Origin: Actinomadura flavalba DSM 45200
Lineage (GTDB): Bacteria; Actinomycetota; Actinomycetes; Streptosporangiales; Streptosporangiaceae
Assembly (NCBI RefSeq): GCF_000374305.1
Contig: NZ_KB894102.1
Span: forward strand, 1-64,000
DNA: 64,000 nt
Reading direction: 5' to 3'
Made by a program: the position numbers and the translations under genes. The notes beneath the pieces are model-generated. The model was not told the DNA's origin. It saw only the letters and a list, made by a program, of their open reading frames with translations, and did no database searches. Shown here piece after piece: positions 34,165 through 42,689 of this stretch; positions within the stretch are counted from its first letter, which is position 1, and the number at the start of each line of letters is the position of its first letter.

Positions 34165-34764
34165 ATGTCCAAGAGCACACGCAACCGCGCCCAGCAGCAG
34201 CGCAAGAACGCCCTCACCGAGCGGCACACGCCGTGGGGCGGGATCATCTTCTTCACCGTGATCGGGCTGGTCGCCGCCGTGGCCGTCACGTTCGCCTACC
34301 TGTCGTCCCGGCCGCCGTCCACCGAGATCGCGGGGCTGGTCGAGAAGGACGGCCTGGCCGACGGGCACACGACCAGCCCCGTCCAGTACGACGCGTCGCC
34401 GCCGATGGGCGGCGACCACGACCCCGCCTGGCAGAGCTGCGACGCCCGCGTCTACGACCGGCCGCTGCGCAACGAGAACGCCGTCCACTCGCTGGAGCAC
34501 GGCGCCGTCTGGATCACCCACCGGCCCGACCTGCACATCTCCCAGCTCGCCGCCCTCTCCCAGCGGGTGAAGGCCGTCGACTACACGATGATGAGCCCCT
34601 ACCCCGACCTGGACTCCCCCATCGTGCTGACCGCGTGGGGCAGGCAGCTCAAGGTCGACGACGCCTCCGACCCGCGCATCGGGCGGTTCCTCCAGGCGTT
34701 CGTGAAGGGGCCGCAGACGCCGGAGAAGGGCGCGCCGTGCAACGGCGGCAAGGAGACCGCGTGA
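34165..34764 (+). CDS. DUF3105 domain membrane protein
   Basis: The product is 199 residues. A basic cytoplasmic head (MSKSTRNRAQQQRKNA) and one transmembrane helix (GGIIFFTVIGLVAAVAVTFAYL) precede an extracytoplasmic DUF3105 domain. This has the typical SPPMGGDHDPAWQSCDARVYDRPL and NAVHSLEHGAVWITHRPDL segments, with conserved His, Cys and an EHG motif. Function is not established; the His/Cys pattern hints at metal binding. It overlaps the DUF305 gene by 4 nt (GTGA), and this pairing of DUF3105 with DUF305 recurs in actinobacteria. Confidence 0.88.
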   Translation: MSKSTRNRAQQQRKNALTERHTPWGGIIFFTVIGLVAAVAVTFAYLSSRPPSTEIAGLVEKDGLADGHTTSPVQYDASPPMGGDHDPAWQSCDARVYDRPLRNENAVHSLEHGAVWITHRPDLHISQLAALSQRVKAVDYTMMSPYPDLDSPIVLTAWGRQLKVDDASDPRIGRFLQAFVKGPQTPEKGAPCNGGKETA

Positions 34765-35381
34765 CCGGCGCCGCCGGTACCGCGCCGCGAGGACGGCGGA
34801 TCGCCGCCGTCCTCGCGGCGCTGGCCGTGGCCGCCGCCGCGCTGCTGGTGCTGCGCCCGGGCGGCGGCGTGTCCGGCGACTCGGCGGAGGCCGGGTTCGC
34901 GCGCGACATGAGCACCCACCACGCGCAGGCGGTGAAGATGGCGTTCCTCGTCCGCGACCGCAGCGACGACGAGCGCGTCCGCACCCTCACCTACGACATG
35001 ATCGCCACGCAGTCCGCCCAGATCGGCATGATGACGGCCTGGCTCGACGCCTGGAACGTCCCGCACACCGACCCGCGCGGCCCGATGCGCTGGATGAACG
35101 GCCACGGCCACGGCGACGCGTCCGGGACAAAAGCAATGCCGGGCATGGCCACACCCGAACAACTCCGCGAACTGGAGAAGGCCGACGGCAGAGCAGCCGA
35201 GATCGTCTTCCTGCGCCTCATGCTCACCCACCACAAGGCGGGCGTGGAGATGGCGAGAGCAGCCCAGACCCGCGCCGAGGACGAACACGTCCTACGCCTG
35301 GCCCGCGCCATGGTGCGCGGCCAACAGGCGGAAATCGACCTGATGCAACAGATGCTCACCGAACGCACAAGCCCCGCCTAG
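34761..35381 (+). CDS. DUF305 domain exported protein
   Basis: The product is 206 residues. An N-terminal hydrophobic anchor or signal (IAAVLAALAVAAAALLVL) leads to a four-helix DUF305 domain. Two copies of the family motif are present: FARDMSTHHAQAVKMAFLV and RLMLTHHKAGVEMARAA. The linker is rich in Met/His (MRWMNGHGHG, KAMPGMA). DUF305 proteins are often encoded with copper-handling genes, so metal binding outside the membrane is a reasonable inference. GTG 34761 overlaps the DUF3105 stop. Confidence 0.88.
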   Translation: MTGAAGTAPRGRRIAAVLAALAVAAAALLVLRPGGGVSGDSAEAGFARDMSTHHAQAVKMAFLVRDRSDDERVRTLTYDMIATQSAQIGMMTAWLDAWNVPHTDPRGPMRWMNGHGHGDASGTKAMPGMATPEQLRELEKADGRAAEIVFLRLMLTHHKAGVEMARAAQTRAEDEHVLRLARAMVRGQQAEIDLMQQMLTERTSPA

Positions 35382-35420
35382 ACCGAACTCCGCCCGCCCG
35401 AGTCCACCCCGCGAACACGG

Positions 35421-35720
35421 AGACCAGATGCCATGGCCCCACACTGAACTGCCACGCCTCGGCCGCACGCGAGCGCGAAGACCGGCTGCCATGCCCCCAC
35501 CCCGAACCGCCACGCCTCAGCCACCGCGCGGGCGCGGAGACCGGATGCCATGCCCCCACCCCGAACCGCCATGCTCCCGCCACCGCGCAGGCGCGAAGAC
35601 CGGATGCCATGCCCCCACCCCGAACCGCCACGCCTCAGCCACCGCGCAGGCGCGAAGACCGGATGCCATGGCCCGCACCTTGAACCGCCGTGCATCAGCC
35701 ACCGCGCGGGCGCGGAGACC
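35421..35720. repeat. Tandem array of a 59-bp repeat, five copies
   Basis: The region between the DUF305 and DUF349 genes has five head-to-tail copies of a 58-60 bp unit. The shared core GAACCGCCACGCCTC or a close variant begins at 35446, 35504, 35563, 35622 and 35682. Each unit also has GATGCCATGCCCCCACCCC and a CGCGCGGGCGCGAAGACCG segment. Units differ at a few positions. The period is not a multiple of three and spurious frames run through on both strands, so it is not coding. No unique spacers exist, so it is not CRISPR. Confidence 0.85.
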
Positions 35721-35840
35721 GGGCCCGCGCGGCGCAGCCGAAGGCGAGCCGCGCGGGACCGGATCGCGAAGCGATGCCGCGCCCGCCAGATTCCCGGTTA
35801 GGCCGCGAGCCCCCAGGCGAGCGGCCGTAGGCCGGGAATC
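35719..35840. repeat. Cluster of three palindromes, probable terminator
   Basis: Three stems follow one another. The first pairs 35719-35733 with 35748-35762 (one mismatch, core CCCGCGCGGC). The second is ATCGC-GAA-GCGAT (35763-35775). The third pairs GATTCCCGG (35789-35797) with CCGGGAATC (35832-35840) and has an inner GGCCGC/GCGGCC stem. The last overlaps the stop codon of the DUF349 gene and should terminate it. The others may be dispersed palindromic elements. Confidence 0.6.
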
Positions 35841-37074
35841 AAGAAAATTCAGCCAGGGTGCGTTCGGCTTCGGTGAGCCAGGCGCGGCGGGCCGTCAGGG
35901 CCTCCTCGGCCTCCTTGACGTCCTTCTCGCGGCCGTTCTCGCGGGCCTTGTCGCGGCGCTTCTCCAACTGCTCGATCGAGGTGCGGAGCTGGGCGACCGT
36001 CGCCTCGGCGCGGGCGCGCGCCTCGGGGTTGGTGCGGCGCCACTCGGTCTCCTCGGCGCCGCGCACCGCCTCCTCGATCTTGCGGAGGCGGCCCTCCAGG
36101 CGGTCGCGCTGCTCGCGCGGGACCATGCCCGCGGCTTCCCAGCGCTCCTGGACGAGCCGCAGGGAGGCGCGGGCCTGGCGGGCGTCGCGGACGGGCAGCA
36201 GCTTCTCGGCGTCCGCGAGGATGCGCTCCTTCTCCTCCGCGTTGCCCGCGAACTCGGCGTCGCGCTCGGCGAACGCGGCGCCGCGCGCGGCGAAGAAGGT
36301 GTCCTGGGCGCCCTTGAAGCGGGCCCACAGCTCGTCCTCGGTCTCGCGGGAGGCGCGTCCGGCCTGCTTCCAGCGGCGCATGAGGTCGCGGTAGGCGGCG
36401 GCGGTGTCGCCCCAGTCGGTCGAGCCGCTCAGCGCCTCGGCGTCCGCGACGATGCGCTCCTTGTCGCGGCGGGCCGCATCGCGTTGGTCGTCCAGGGTGG
36501 CGAAGTACGCCTTGCGGCGCTTGGTGAAGGCGTTGCGGGCGGCCGACAGCCGCTTCCACAGCGAGGTCTCGGTGGGCCGGTCGATGCGGTCGGCGGCCTT
36601 CCACTCCTCGACCAGGGCGCGCAGCCGCTCGCCGCCGTTCTTCCAGTGCGTCTCGTGCTCGGCGATGCGCTCGGCCTCGGCGACGATGCGCTCCTTGACC
36701 TCGCGGGCCTCGGTGCGCGACTGCTCGCGCTTGGCCTTGACCTCCTCGCGGCGCTTGCCGACGAGGGCGTCGAGCGCGTCCAGGCGGCGCTCCAGGGCCG
36801 CCAGGTCGCCGACGGCGTTGGCGCCGGTGACGGACTCGCGGAGCCGCTGCACGCTCTGCTCGGCCTGCTGCGGTTGCAGGTCGGTGGTCTTGATCCGCTG
36901 TTCGAGCAGCCCGATCTCGGTGGCCAGCGCGTCGAACTTGCGCTTGAAGTACCCGAGTGCCTCCTCGGGCGCACCCGCCTGCCAGGACCCGACGACGCGT
37001 TCACCCTCGGCGGTCTTCACATAGACCGTGCCGTCGTCGTCCACCCGGCCCCACGGATCGGTCGCGCTGGACAC
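35839..37074 (-). CDS. DUF349 domain coiled-coil protein
   Basis: The 411-residue protein is almost wholly alpha-helical and highly charged. After an N-terminal DPWGRVDDDGTVYVKT segment it has about five DUF349-type helical repeats with W at regular spacing (SLWKRLSAARNAFTKRRKAYF, ELWARFKGAQDTFFAARGAAF, RWEAAGMVPRE). No enzymatic motif is visible. GTG 37074 was chosen because AGGAGG lies 5 nt upstream. It sits next to the cyclophilin and rel neighbourhood, as in other actinobacteria. Function is unknown; roles in nucleotide or RNA binding have been suggested for the family but cannot be judged here. Confidence 0.88.
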   Translation of the reverse strand: MSSATDPWGRVDDDGTVYVKTAEGERVVGSWQAGAPEEALGYFKRKFDALATEIGLLEQRIKTTDLQPQQAEQSVQRLRESVTGANAVGDLAALERRLDALDALVGKRREEVKAKREQSRTEAREVKERIVAEAERIAEHETHWKNGGERLRALVEEWKAADRIDRPTETSLWKRLSAARNAFTKRRKAYFATLDDQRDAARRDKERIVADAEALSGSTDWGDTAAAYRDLMRRWKQAGRASRETEDELWARFKGAQDTFFAARGAAFAERDAEFAGNAEEKERILADAEKLLPVRDARQARASLRLVQERWEAAGMVPREQRDRLEGRLRKIEEAVRGAEETEWRRTNPEARARAEATVAQLRTSIEQLEKRRDKARENGREKDVKEAEEALTARRAWLTEAERTLAEFS

Positions 37075-37148
37075 CCTTGCCTCCTGAGTCGCGGACCCGG
37101 AGGGGTCATACCACCCCCGGACCCTCCACACCTTAGTATCCCGAACGC

Positions 37149-37940
37149 CTATTTCCCGGCGATCGCGACGTCCTGGATCGTGACCTTCTTCTTCGGCTCA
37201 CCGGTGCCGTCCTGGCCGGGCTTGTCGATGCCCGCCTTGGCGACGGCCTCCAGCGTGTCCAGCCCCTTGGTGATCTTGCCGAACACCGTGTAGTCGGGCG
37301 GGAGCTGCGAATCGCCGTAGACGAGGAAGAACTGGCTGCCGTTGGTGCCGGGCCCGGCGTTGGCCATGGCGAGGGTGCCCTTGCCGTACTTCGCGCCCTC
37401 GGTGTTCTCGTTGCCGAACTGGTAGCCGGGGCCGCCGCTGCCCGAGCCGGTCGGGTCGCCGCACTGGAGCATCCGCAGGCCCTCGCTGGTGGACAGGCGG
37501 TGGCAGTGGCTCTTGTTCCAGAAGTCCTTCTCGGCGAGGAAGGCGAAGGAGTTCGTCGCGCACGGGGCCTTGGCGCCGTCCAGCTCCAGCTCGATCGGGC
37601 CCTGGCTGGTCTTCAGGGTGGCCTTGACCGTGCCGGTGTGGGCGGGCTTGGCCGGCGGGGTGCCGAGGTCCTTGGGGGCACCGGCCTCCTGGGCCGCGGT
37701 GTAGGCGCACTCGCCGGGCTTGGCCGACGGGGACGCCGCCGCGTTGGCCTTGGCCTCGCCGTCGCCGTCGTCCCGGGTCAGCGCGAAGATCGCGCCGGCG
37801 CCGCCCGCGATCACCGCGACCGCGACCGCCGAACCGATGACCTTGACGCGACGGGCCCGGGCGCGCTCGGCCTCCAGGCGTGCCTGCTGGCGCGCGTAAC
37901 GCTGCCGCGCGAGCTCCTTCTTGCGGTCCTTCCCCGCCAC
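37149..37940 (-). CDS. Membrane-anchored cyclophilin-type peptidyl-prolyl isomerase
   Basis: The product is 263 residues. A charged cytoplasmic head (AGKDRKKELARQRYARQQ) and one transmembrane helix (VIGSAVAVAVIAGGAGAIFAL) precede a low-complexity Ala/Ser linker and a cyclophilin domain (residues about 95-260). Family landmarks include CHRLSTSEGLRMLQCGDPTGSGSGGPGYQF, ANAGPGTNGSQFFLVYGDS and YTVFGKITKGLDTLE. It should catalyse proline isomerisation outside the membrane during protein folding. The start GTG 37940 follows an AAGGCAGG element. In this neighbourhood the gene is commonly found between rel and hisS. Confidence 0.92.
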   Translation of the reverse strand: MAGKDRKKELARQRYARQQARLEAERARARRVKVIGSAVAVAVIAGGAGAIFALTRDDGDGEAKANAAASPSAKPGECAYTAAQEAGAPKDLGTPPAKPAHTGTVKATLKTSQGPIELELDGAKAPCATNSFAFLAEKDFWNKSHCHRLSTSEGLRMLQCGDPTGSGSGGPGYQFGNENTEGAKYGKGTLAMANAGPGTNGSQFFLVYGDSQLPPDYTVFGKITKGLDTLEAVAKAGIDKPGQDGTGEPKKKVTIQDVAIAGK

Positions 37941-38155
37941 GGTGCCTGCCTTTTCTCGCTGATCGGGTGAACGTGCAGCGCATAGTAGCGGTACCCGGAG
38001 GGCACCCGCGCCGCCCGCCCGTGCCCTGTGGACAACGGACGGGATTCGCCGCCGCACGTGTGGATGTCGTTCGCGGGGGCGGCCATCCCGCCGGTACGCT
38101 CGGTGACCTACTTGCCGACCCCGTCGGCATTTCCCCGCCAGAAGGAAGGACGACC

Positions 38156-38851
38156 GTGCTCGTCGCCGGGTTCCCCGCCGGATCGTTCGCCGCGAACTGC
38201 TACGTCGTGGCGCCCGCCGCGGGTGAGGAGTGCGTCATCATCGACCCCGGCGAGAACGCCGCGGCCGGGATCGACGAGATCCTGCGCGAACACCGGCTCA
38301 AGCCGGTCGCCGTCCTGCTGACGCACGGCCATCTCGACCACGTCTGGTCGGTCGCCCCGGTCTGCGGCGCCAAAGACGTCCCGGCCTACATCCATCCCGA
38401 CGACCGCGACCTGCTCACCGATCCCGCCAAGGGCCTGTCCCTCGGCGCGGGGCAGGAGCTGTTCGGCGGGCTGACGCTGAGCGAGCCCGACGACGTGAAG
38501 GAACTGTCGGACGGCGCGGAGATGACGCTGGCCGGACTGAGCTTCACCGTCGACCACGCTCCGGGCCATACGCCCGGTTCGGTCACGTTCCGTACACCCC
38601 CGTCCGGTGAGATACCGGACGTCATGTTCACCGGCGACCTGCTGTTCGCCGGGTCGATCGGGCGCACCGACCTGCCGGGCGGATCGTACGAGGAGATCCT
38701 CACCAGCCTCTCCCGGGTGTGCCTGTCGCGCCCGGACGAGACCGCCGTCCTGCCCGGTCACGGTCCGCAGACCACGATCGGCCACGAGCGCGCCACCAAC
38801 CCGTTCCTCGCCGACCTGGCGCCCGCGGACGGTCCGCACAAGGGATTCTGA
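38156..38851 (+). CDS. Metallo-beta-lactamase fold hydrolase (glyoxalase II-like)
   Basis: The 231-residue cytoplasmic protein has the metal-binding THGHLDH motif near residue 60, further His at HAPGHTPGS, Asp in FTGDLLFAGSIGRTDLPGG and the last His in VLPGHGPQT, so a complete binuclear site. It resembles hydroxyacylglutathione hydrolase-like proteins, but substrate (perhaps a mycothiol or other thioester) is not determined. GTG 38156 follows GAAGGA. It lies 11 nt upstream of hisS and is probably co-transcribed with it. Confidence 0.9.
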   Translation: MLVAGFPAGSFAANCYVVAPAAGEECVIIDPGENAAAGIDEILREHRLKPVAVLLTHGHLDHVWSVAPVCGAKDVPAYIHPDDRDLLTDPAKGLSLGAGQELFGGLTLSEPDDVKELSDGAEMTLAGLSFTVDHAPGHTPGSVTFRTPPSGEIPDVMFTGDLLFAGSIGRTDLPGGSYEEILTSLSRVCLSRPDETAVLPGHGPQTTIGHERATNPFLADLAPADGPHKGF

Positions 38852-38862
38852 GCCACCACATC

Positions 38863-40131
38863 ATGAGTTCGAGCTTCCAGGCCCCCAAGGGGGTCAGTGA
38901 ATACGTCCCGCCGCGCGCGGACCTGTTCGCCGCGATCCGCTCCGCGTTCGCCGAGCAGGCCCGGCTGGCCGGATACGGCTACCTGGAGCTGGCGGTGTTC
39001 GAGGACACCAACCTGTTCCGGCGCGGCGTCGGGGAGTCCACCGACGTCGTCAGCAAGGAGATGTACACCTTCGAGGATCGCGGCGGCCGGTCGCTGACGC
39101 TGCGCCCGGAGTTCACCGCGACGGTGCTGCGCGCCGTACTGGAGCACAATCTGCACAAGCAGGGCGCGCTGCCGGTCAAGGTGTGGACGACCGGGCCCGC
39201 GTTCCGCGCCGAGCGTCCGCAGCAGGGCCGGTACCGGCAGTTCTACCAGCTCGACCTGGAGGCGATCGGCACCGAGGACCCGCGCGTGGACGCCGAGACG
39301 ATCGCGCTCGCCGCCCGCTGGTACGCCTCGCTCGGGCTGACGCAGGTCCGGCTGCTGCTCAACTCGCTGGGCTGCCGCGAGTGCCGGCCGGGCTACCGGA
39401 CGCTGCTCCAGGAGTTCCTGCGCGGACTCGACCTCGACGAGGCCACCCGCGCGCGCATCGAGATCAACCCACTGCGCGTCCTGGACGACAAGCGCCCCGC
39501 CGTGCAGGCGCAGCTCACCGGCGCGCCGCTGATGGCCGACCACCTGTGCGCGGCCTGCCAGGAGCACCACGACCGCGTCCGCGAACTGCTCGCCGACCTC
39601 GGCATCGCCTGGGAGGACACGCCCCGCCTGGTGCGCGGCCTGGACTACTACACCCGGACGACCTACGAGTTCGACCACCCGCTGCTGGGCGCCCAGTCCG
39701 GCATCGGCGGCGGCGGACGCTACGACGGGCTCGCCGAGGACATCGGCGGCCCGGCGCTGCCCGGCATCGGCTTCGGGCTCGGCCTGGACCGCACGATCCT
39801 CGCGCTGGAGGCGGAGAACGCGGGCTTCGAGGCCGCGCCGCGCTGCGAGGTGTTCGGCGTCCCGCTCGGCGCGGAGGCCGAACGGCGACTGTTCGCCCTC
39901 GCGGACGAGCTGCGCCGCGCCGGGATCGCCGCCGACACGGCCTTCGGCGGCAAGAAGCTCAAGGGCGCCATGAAGGACGCCGACCGCTCCGGGGCCCGCT
40001 TCGCCGTCATCCTCGGCGAACGCGACCTGGCCGCTGGGGAGGCGCAGCTCAAGGAGCTGGCCACCGGCGACCAGACCGCCGTCCCGCTCACCGACCTCAC
40101 TTCGACGCTCAGGGAAAGGCTTTCACGATGA
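38863..40131 (+). CDS. hisS: Histidyl-tRNA synthetase
   Basis: This class II synthetase is 422 residues. It has motif 2 TTGPAFRAERPQQGRYRQFYQLDLEAIG, the HisRS-specific LVRGLDYYTRTTYEF and motif 3 GFGLGLDRTILALE, then a C-terminal anticodon domain. Two cysteine pairs (GCRECRPGY and CAACQEHH) form a possible zinc site as seen in a subset of HisRS. No clear ribosome binding site precedes ATG 38863, which fits coupling to the preceding gene. It overlaps aspS by 4 nt. Confidence 0.96.
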   Translation: MSSSFQAPKGVSEYVPPRADLFAAIRSAFAEQARLAGYGYLELAVFEDTNLFRRGVGESTDVVSKEMYTFEDRGGRSLTLRPEFTATVLRAVLEHNLHKQGALPVKVWTTGPAFRAERPQQGRYRQFYQLDLEAIGTEDPRVDAETIALAARWYASLGLTQVRLLLNSLGCRECRPGYRTLLQEFLRGLDLDEATRARIEINPLRVLDDKRPAVQAQLTGAPLMADHLCAACQEHHDRVRELLADLGIAWEDTPRLVRGLDYYTRTTYEFDHPLLGAQSGIGGGGRYDGLAEDIGGPALPGIGFGLGLDRTILALEAENAGFEAAPRCEVFGVPLGAEAERRLFALADELRRAGIAADTAFGGKKLKGAMKDADRSGARFAVILGERDLAAGEAQLKELATGDQTAVPLTDLTSTLRERLSR

Positions 40132-41891
40132 TCCGCTCGCATGAGGCGGGGACGCTCCGCGCGGAGCACGCCGGGCAGCAGGTGACGCTGGCCGGGTGGG
40201 TGGCGCGGCGCCGCGACCACGGCGGCGTCACGTTCATCGACCTGCGCGACGCCTCCGGCTCCGCCCAGGTCGTCTTCCGGGAGGAGGACGCCGCCCACGA
40301 CCTGCGCGCCGAGTACTGCGTGCGCGTGGTCGGCGAGGTCCGGGTCCGTCCGGAGGGCAACGAGAACCCCGAGCTGCCGACGGGCGCGATCGAGGTCGCC
40401 GCGTCCCAGGTGGACGTGCTGTCGGAGTCGGCGCCGCTGCCGTTCCCGATCGAGGGCGACGTCAACGTCAACGAGGAGATCCGGCTGAAGTACCGGTACC
40501 TCGACATCCGCCGGGAGGCCGTCGCCGAGACGCTGCGCGTGCGGTCCCAGGCGTCCTATCTGGTGCACGACGTGCTGCGCGAGCACGGGTTCGTCAACGT
40601 GGAGACGCCGACGCTGACGCGGTCCACGCCCGAGGGCGCGCGCGACTTCCTCGTGCCGGTGCGGCTCAAGCCGGGCCACTGGTATGCGCTGCCGCAGTCG
40701 CCGCAGTTGTTCAAGCAGCTCCTGATGGTCGGCGGGCTGGAGCGGTACTACCAGATCGCCCGTTGCTACCGCGACGAGGACTTCCGCGCCGACCGGCAGC
40801 CGGAGTTCACCCAGATCGACATCGAGATGTCGTTCGTCGAGCAGGACGACGTGCTGAAGGTCGCCGAGGACCTCGTCGCGCGGCTGTGGAAGGACGTCGC
40901 GGGGCACGAGATCCCGCGCCCTATCCCGCACATGACGTACGCGGACGCGCTCGCCCGCTACGGCTCGGACAAGCCCGACCTGCGGTTCGGGCAGGAGCTG
41001 ACCGACCTCACCGGGTACTTCGCGAACACCTCGTTCCGGGTGTTCCAGGCGCCGTACGTGGGCGCGGTCGTGATGCCGGGCGGCGCCTCGCAGACGCGCA
41101 AGGAGCTGGACGCCTGGCAGGACTGGGCCAAGGCGCGCGGCGCGCGCGGCCTGGCGTACGTGCTCGTCCAGGCGGACGGCGCGCTCGGCGGTCCGGTCGC
41201 CAAGAACCTGTCGGACGAGGAGAAGTCGGGCCTGGCCGCCGCGACCGGCGCCTCCCCCGGCGACGCGATCTTCTTCGGCGCGGGCCGTCCGCACGCGACC
41301 CGCGAACTGCTCGGCGCGGCCCGGCTGGAGATCGGCCGCCGCTGCGACCTCATCGACGCGTCCGCCTGGAGGTTCCTCTGGGTCGTGGACGCGCCGGTGT
41401 TCGAGCCCGTCGAGGACGACAAGGGCGAGCGGATCGGCTGGACGGCCGTCCACCACCCCTTCACGGCGCCCAAGCCGGAGTTCGCGGACACCTTCATCGA
41501 GGACCCGGGCAGCGCGCTGGCCAACGCCTACGACATCGTCTGCAACGGCAACGAGATCGGCGGCGGCTCGATCCGCATCCACCGCGCCGACATGCAGCAG
41601 CGCGTGTTCGACGTGCTGGGCCTGTCCAAAGAGGAGGCCGAGTCGCAGTTCGGCTTCCTCCTGGAGGCGTTCAAGTTCGGCCCGCCGCCGCACGGCGGCA
41701 TCGCCTTCGGCTGGGACCGCATGGTCATGCTCCTGGCGGGCGAGGCGTCCATCCGCGACGTCATCGCGTTCCCCAAGGCCGCCTCCGGTTACGACCCGCT
41801 GACCGCCGCTCCCACGCCGATCACCGTCCAGCAGCGCGAGGAGGCCGGCGTCGACGTCGTCCCCGAGGACCAGGACGAGATCGAAGCCTGA
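40128..41891 (+). CDS. aspS: Aspartyl-tRNA synthetase
   Basis: This bacterial-type AspRS is 587 residues: an N-terminal OB anticodon-binding domain (about 1-105), class II motif 2 (YYQIARCYRDEDFRADRQPEFTQIDIEMSF), the bacterial insertion (GAD) domain around 280-420, and motif 3 GIAFGWDRMVMLL. Whether it is discriminating, or also serves tRNA-Asn together with GatCAB, is not clear from this window. ATG 40128 overlaps the hisS stop (ATGA) and has an AAAGG upstream. A long hairpin follows the gene. Confidence 0.97.
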   Translation: MIRSHEAGTLRAEHAGQQVTLAGWVARRRDHGGVTFIDLRDASGSAQVVFREEDAAHDLRAEYCVRVVGEVRVRPEGNENPELPTGAIEVAASQVDVLSESAPLPFPIEGDVNVNEEIRLKYRYLDIRREAVAETLRVRSQASYLVHDVLREHGFVNVETPTLTRSTPEGARDFLVPVRLKPGHWYALPQSPQLFKQLLMVGGLERYYQIARCYRDEDFRADRQPEFTQIDIEMSFVEQDDVLKVAEDLVARLWKDVAGHEIPRPIPHMTYADALARYGSDKPDLRFGQELTDLTGYFANTSFRVFQAPYVGAVVMPGGASQTRKELDAWQDWAKARGARGLAYVLVQADGALGGPVAKNLSDEEKSGLAAATGASPGDAIFFGAGRPHATRELLGAARLEIGRRCDLIDASAWRFLWVVDAPVFEPVEDDKGERIGWTAVHHPFTAPKPEFADTFIEDPGSALANAYDIVCNGNEIGGGSIRIHRADMQQRVFDVLGLSKEEAESQFGFLLEAFKFGPPPHGGIAFGWDRMVMLLAGEASIRDVIAFPKAASGYDPLTAAPTPITVQQREEAGVDVVPEDQDEIEA

Positions 41892-41901
41892 CCGGCGCGA
41901 C

Positions 41902-41939
41902 GAGCGGCGGCACACGGACGGGACCGTGTGCCGCCGCTC
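41902..41939. terminator. Bidirectional terminator between aspS and tetR
   Basis: A 16-bp perfect stem (GAGCGGCGGCACACGG at 41902-41917 with its complement at 41924-41939) encloses a 6-nt loop. It lies in the 56 nt between the convergent aspS and TetR genes. Confidence 0.8.
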
Positions 41940-41947
41940 TCGCGTCG

Positions 41948-42532
41948 TCAGCTCGGCCGGGGCGTCATCCCGGCGAAGAGGGCGTCGAGGAGACGGTCGA
42001 TGTAGGCGTCCGTCAACGGCTGCTGGGTGACGAGCAGCCGGTAGTACAGCGGGCCCGACAGGATCTCCATGGCCAGGTGCGCGTCGAAGTCGGGGGCGAG
42101 CTGCCCCCGGTCCTTGGCGGCGTCGAGGCGGGCCACGGTGTCCGCGGTCTGGGGCTCGACGAAGCGCTGGTTCAGCGCGGCGGCGACCTCGGGATCGTGC
42201 TGTGCCTCGCCGACCAGGGCCTGGAACAGCGGTCCCCACGGGGGCCTGCCCAGCAGGGTGACGGCACGGACCATCTGCTCGCGCAGGTCGGCGGCGATGT
42301 CACCGGTGTCGCGGTAGCCGAGGCCCTGCTCGTTCAGTGAGAGGACCGCGTCGAGGAAGAGCAGCCCGCGCGAGGACCAGCGGCGGTAGACGGTGTGCTT
42401 GCCGACACCGGCGCGGGCGGCGACCGCCTCGATGCTGAGTTTCGCGTAGCCGGTCTCCCGGGCGAGGTCGAGCGTGGCTCGCATGATCGCTTCGGTCCGG
42501 TCCGCGGCACGGGCGGCGCGTCGGTCTGCCAT
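41948..42532 (-). CDS. TetR-family transcriptional regulator
   Basis: The 194-residue regulator has an N-terminal TetR helix-turn-helix (AVAARAGVGKHTVYRRWSSRGLLFLDAV, about 30-60) and a C-terminal ligand domain of the TetR_C type with the LLGRPPWGPLFQALVGEAQHDPEV segment. ATG 42532 lies about 7 nt from a TATGGT -10 box, so its mRNA is probably leaderless. The upstream region holds two copies of an 18-bp operator, one within its own promoter, pointing to autoregulation. The divergent membrane protein gene is the likely target; the inducer is unknown. Confidence 0.9.
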   Translation of the reverse strand: MADRRAARAADRTEAIMRATLDLARETGYAKLSIEAVAARAGVGKHTVYRRWSSRGLLFLDAVLSLNEQGLGYRDTGDIAADLREQMVRAVTLLGRPPWGPLFQALVGEAQHDPEVAAALNQRFVEPQTADTVARLDAAKDRGQLAPDFDAHLAMEILSGPLYYRLLVTQQPLTDAYIDRLLDALFAGMTPRPS

Positions 42533-42538
42533 ACCACC

Positions 42539-42623
42539 ACCATACGGCACGGCACGTGCCGTGTTGACACTCGCGTGCCCGTTCGTCCATTCTGAGCGCA
42601 CAGAAACGGCACGGCACGTGCCG
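42539..42623. promoter_or_regulatory. Divergent promoters with twin 18-bp TetR operators
   Basis: ACGGCACGGCACGTGCCG occurs at 42544-42561 and again at 42606-42623; the first is extended to a 16-bp perfect palindrome (42548-42563). Rightward promoter: TTGACA (42564-42569), 18-bp spacer, CATTCT (42588-42593), with transcription starting just before the second copy. Leftward promoter: TCAACA, 17-bp spacer that is the first operator, TATGGT (42544-42539). Both promoters would be blocked by the bound regulator. Confidence 0.7.
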
Positions 42624-42689
42624 AGTCGGTGGTGCGGGGGCGACGCCGCCCGCGAAGCCGACGCCTGTTCTCCCCGCGAAGGATCGTTC

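Noticed and set aside
35292..35702. Several minus-strand frames such as MAVRGGGMASGLR
   Set aside because: They are translations of the 59-bp tandem repeat in shifting frames, without ribosome binding sites.
35421..35720. Possible CRISPR array
   Set aside because: Units are directly tandem with no unique spacers, the 59-bp unit is too long for a CRISPR repeat, and no cas gene is present.
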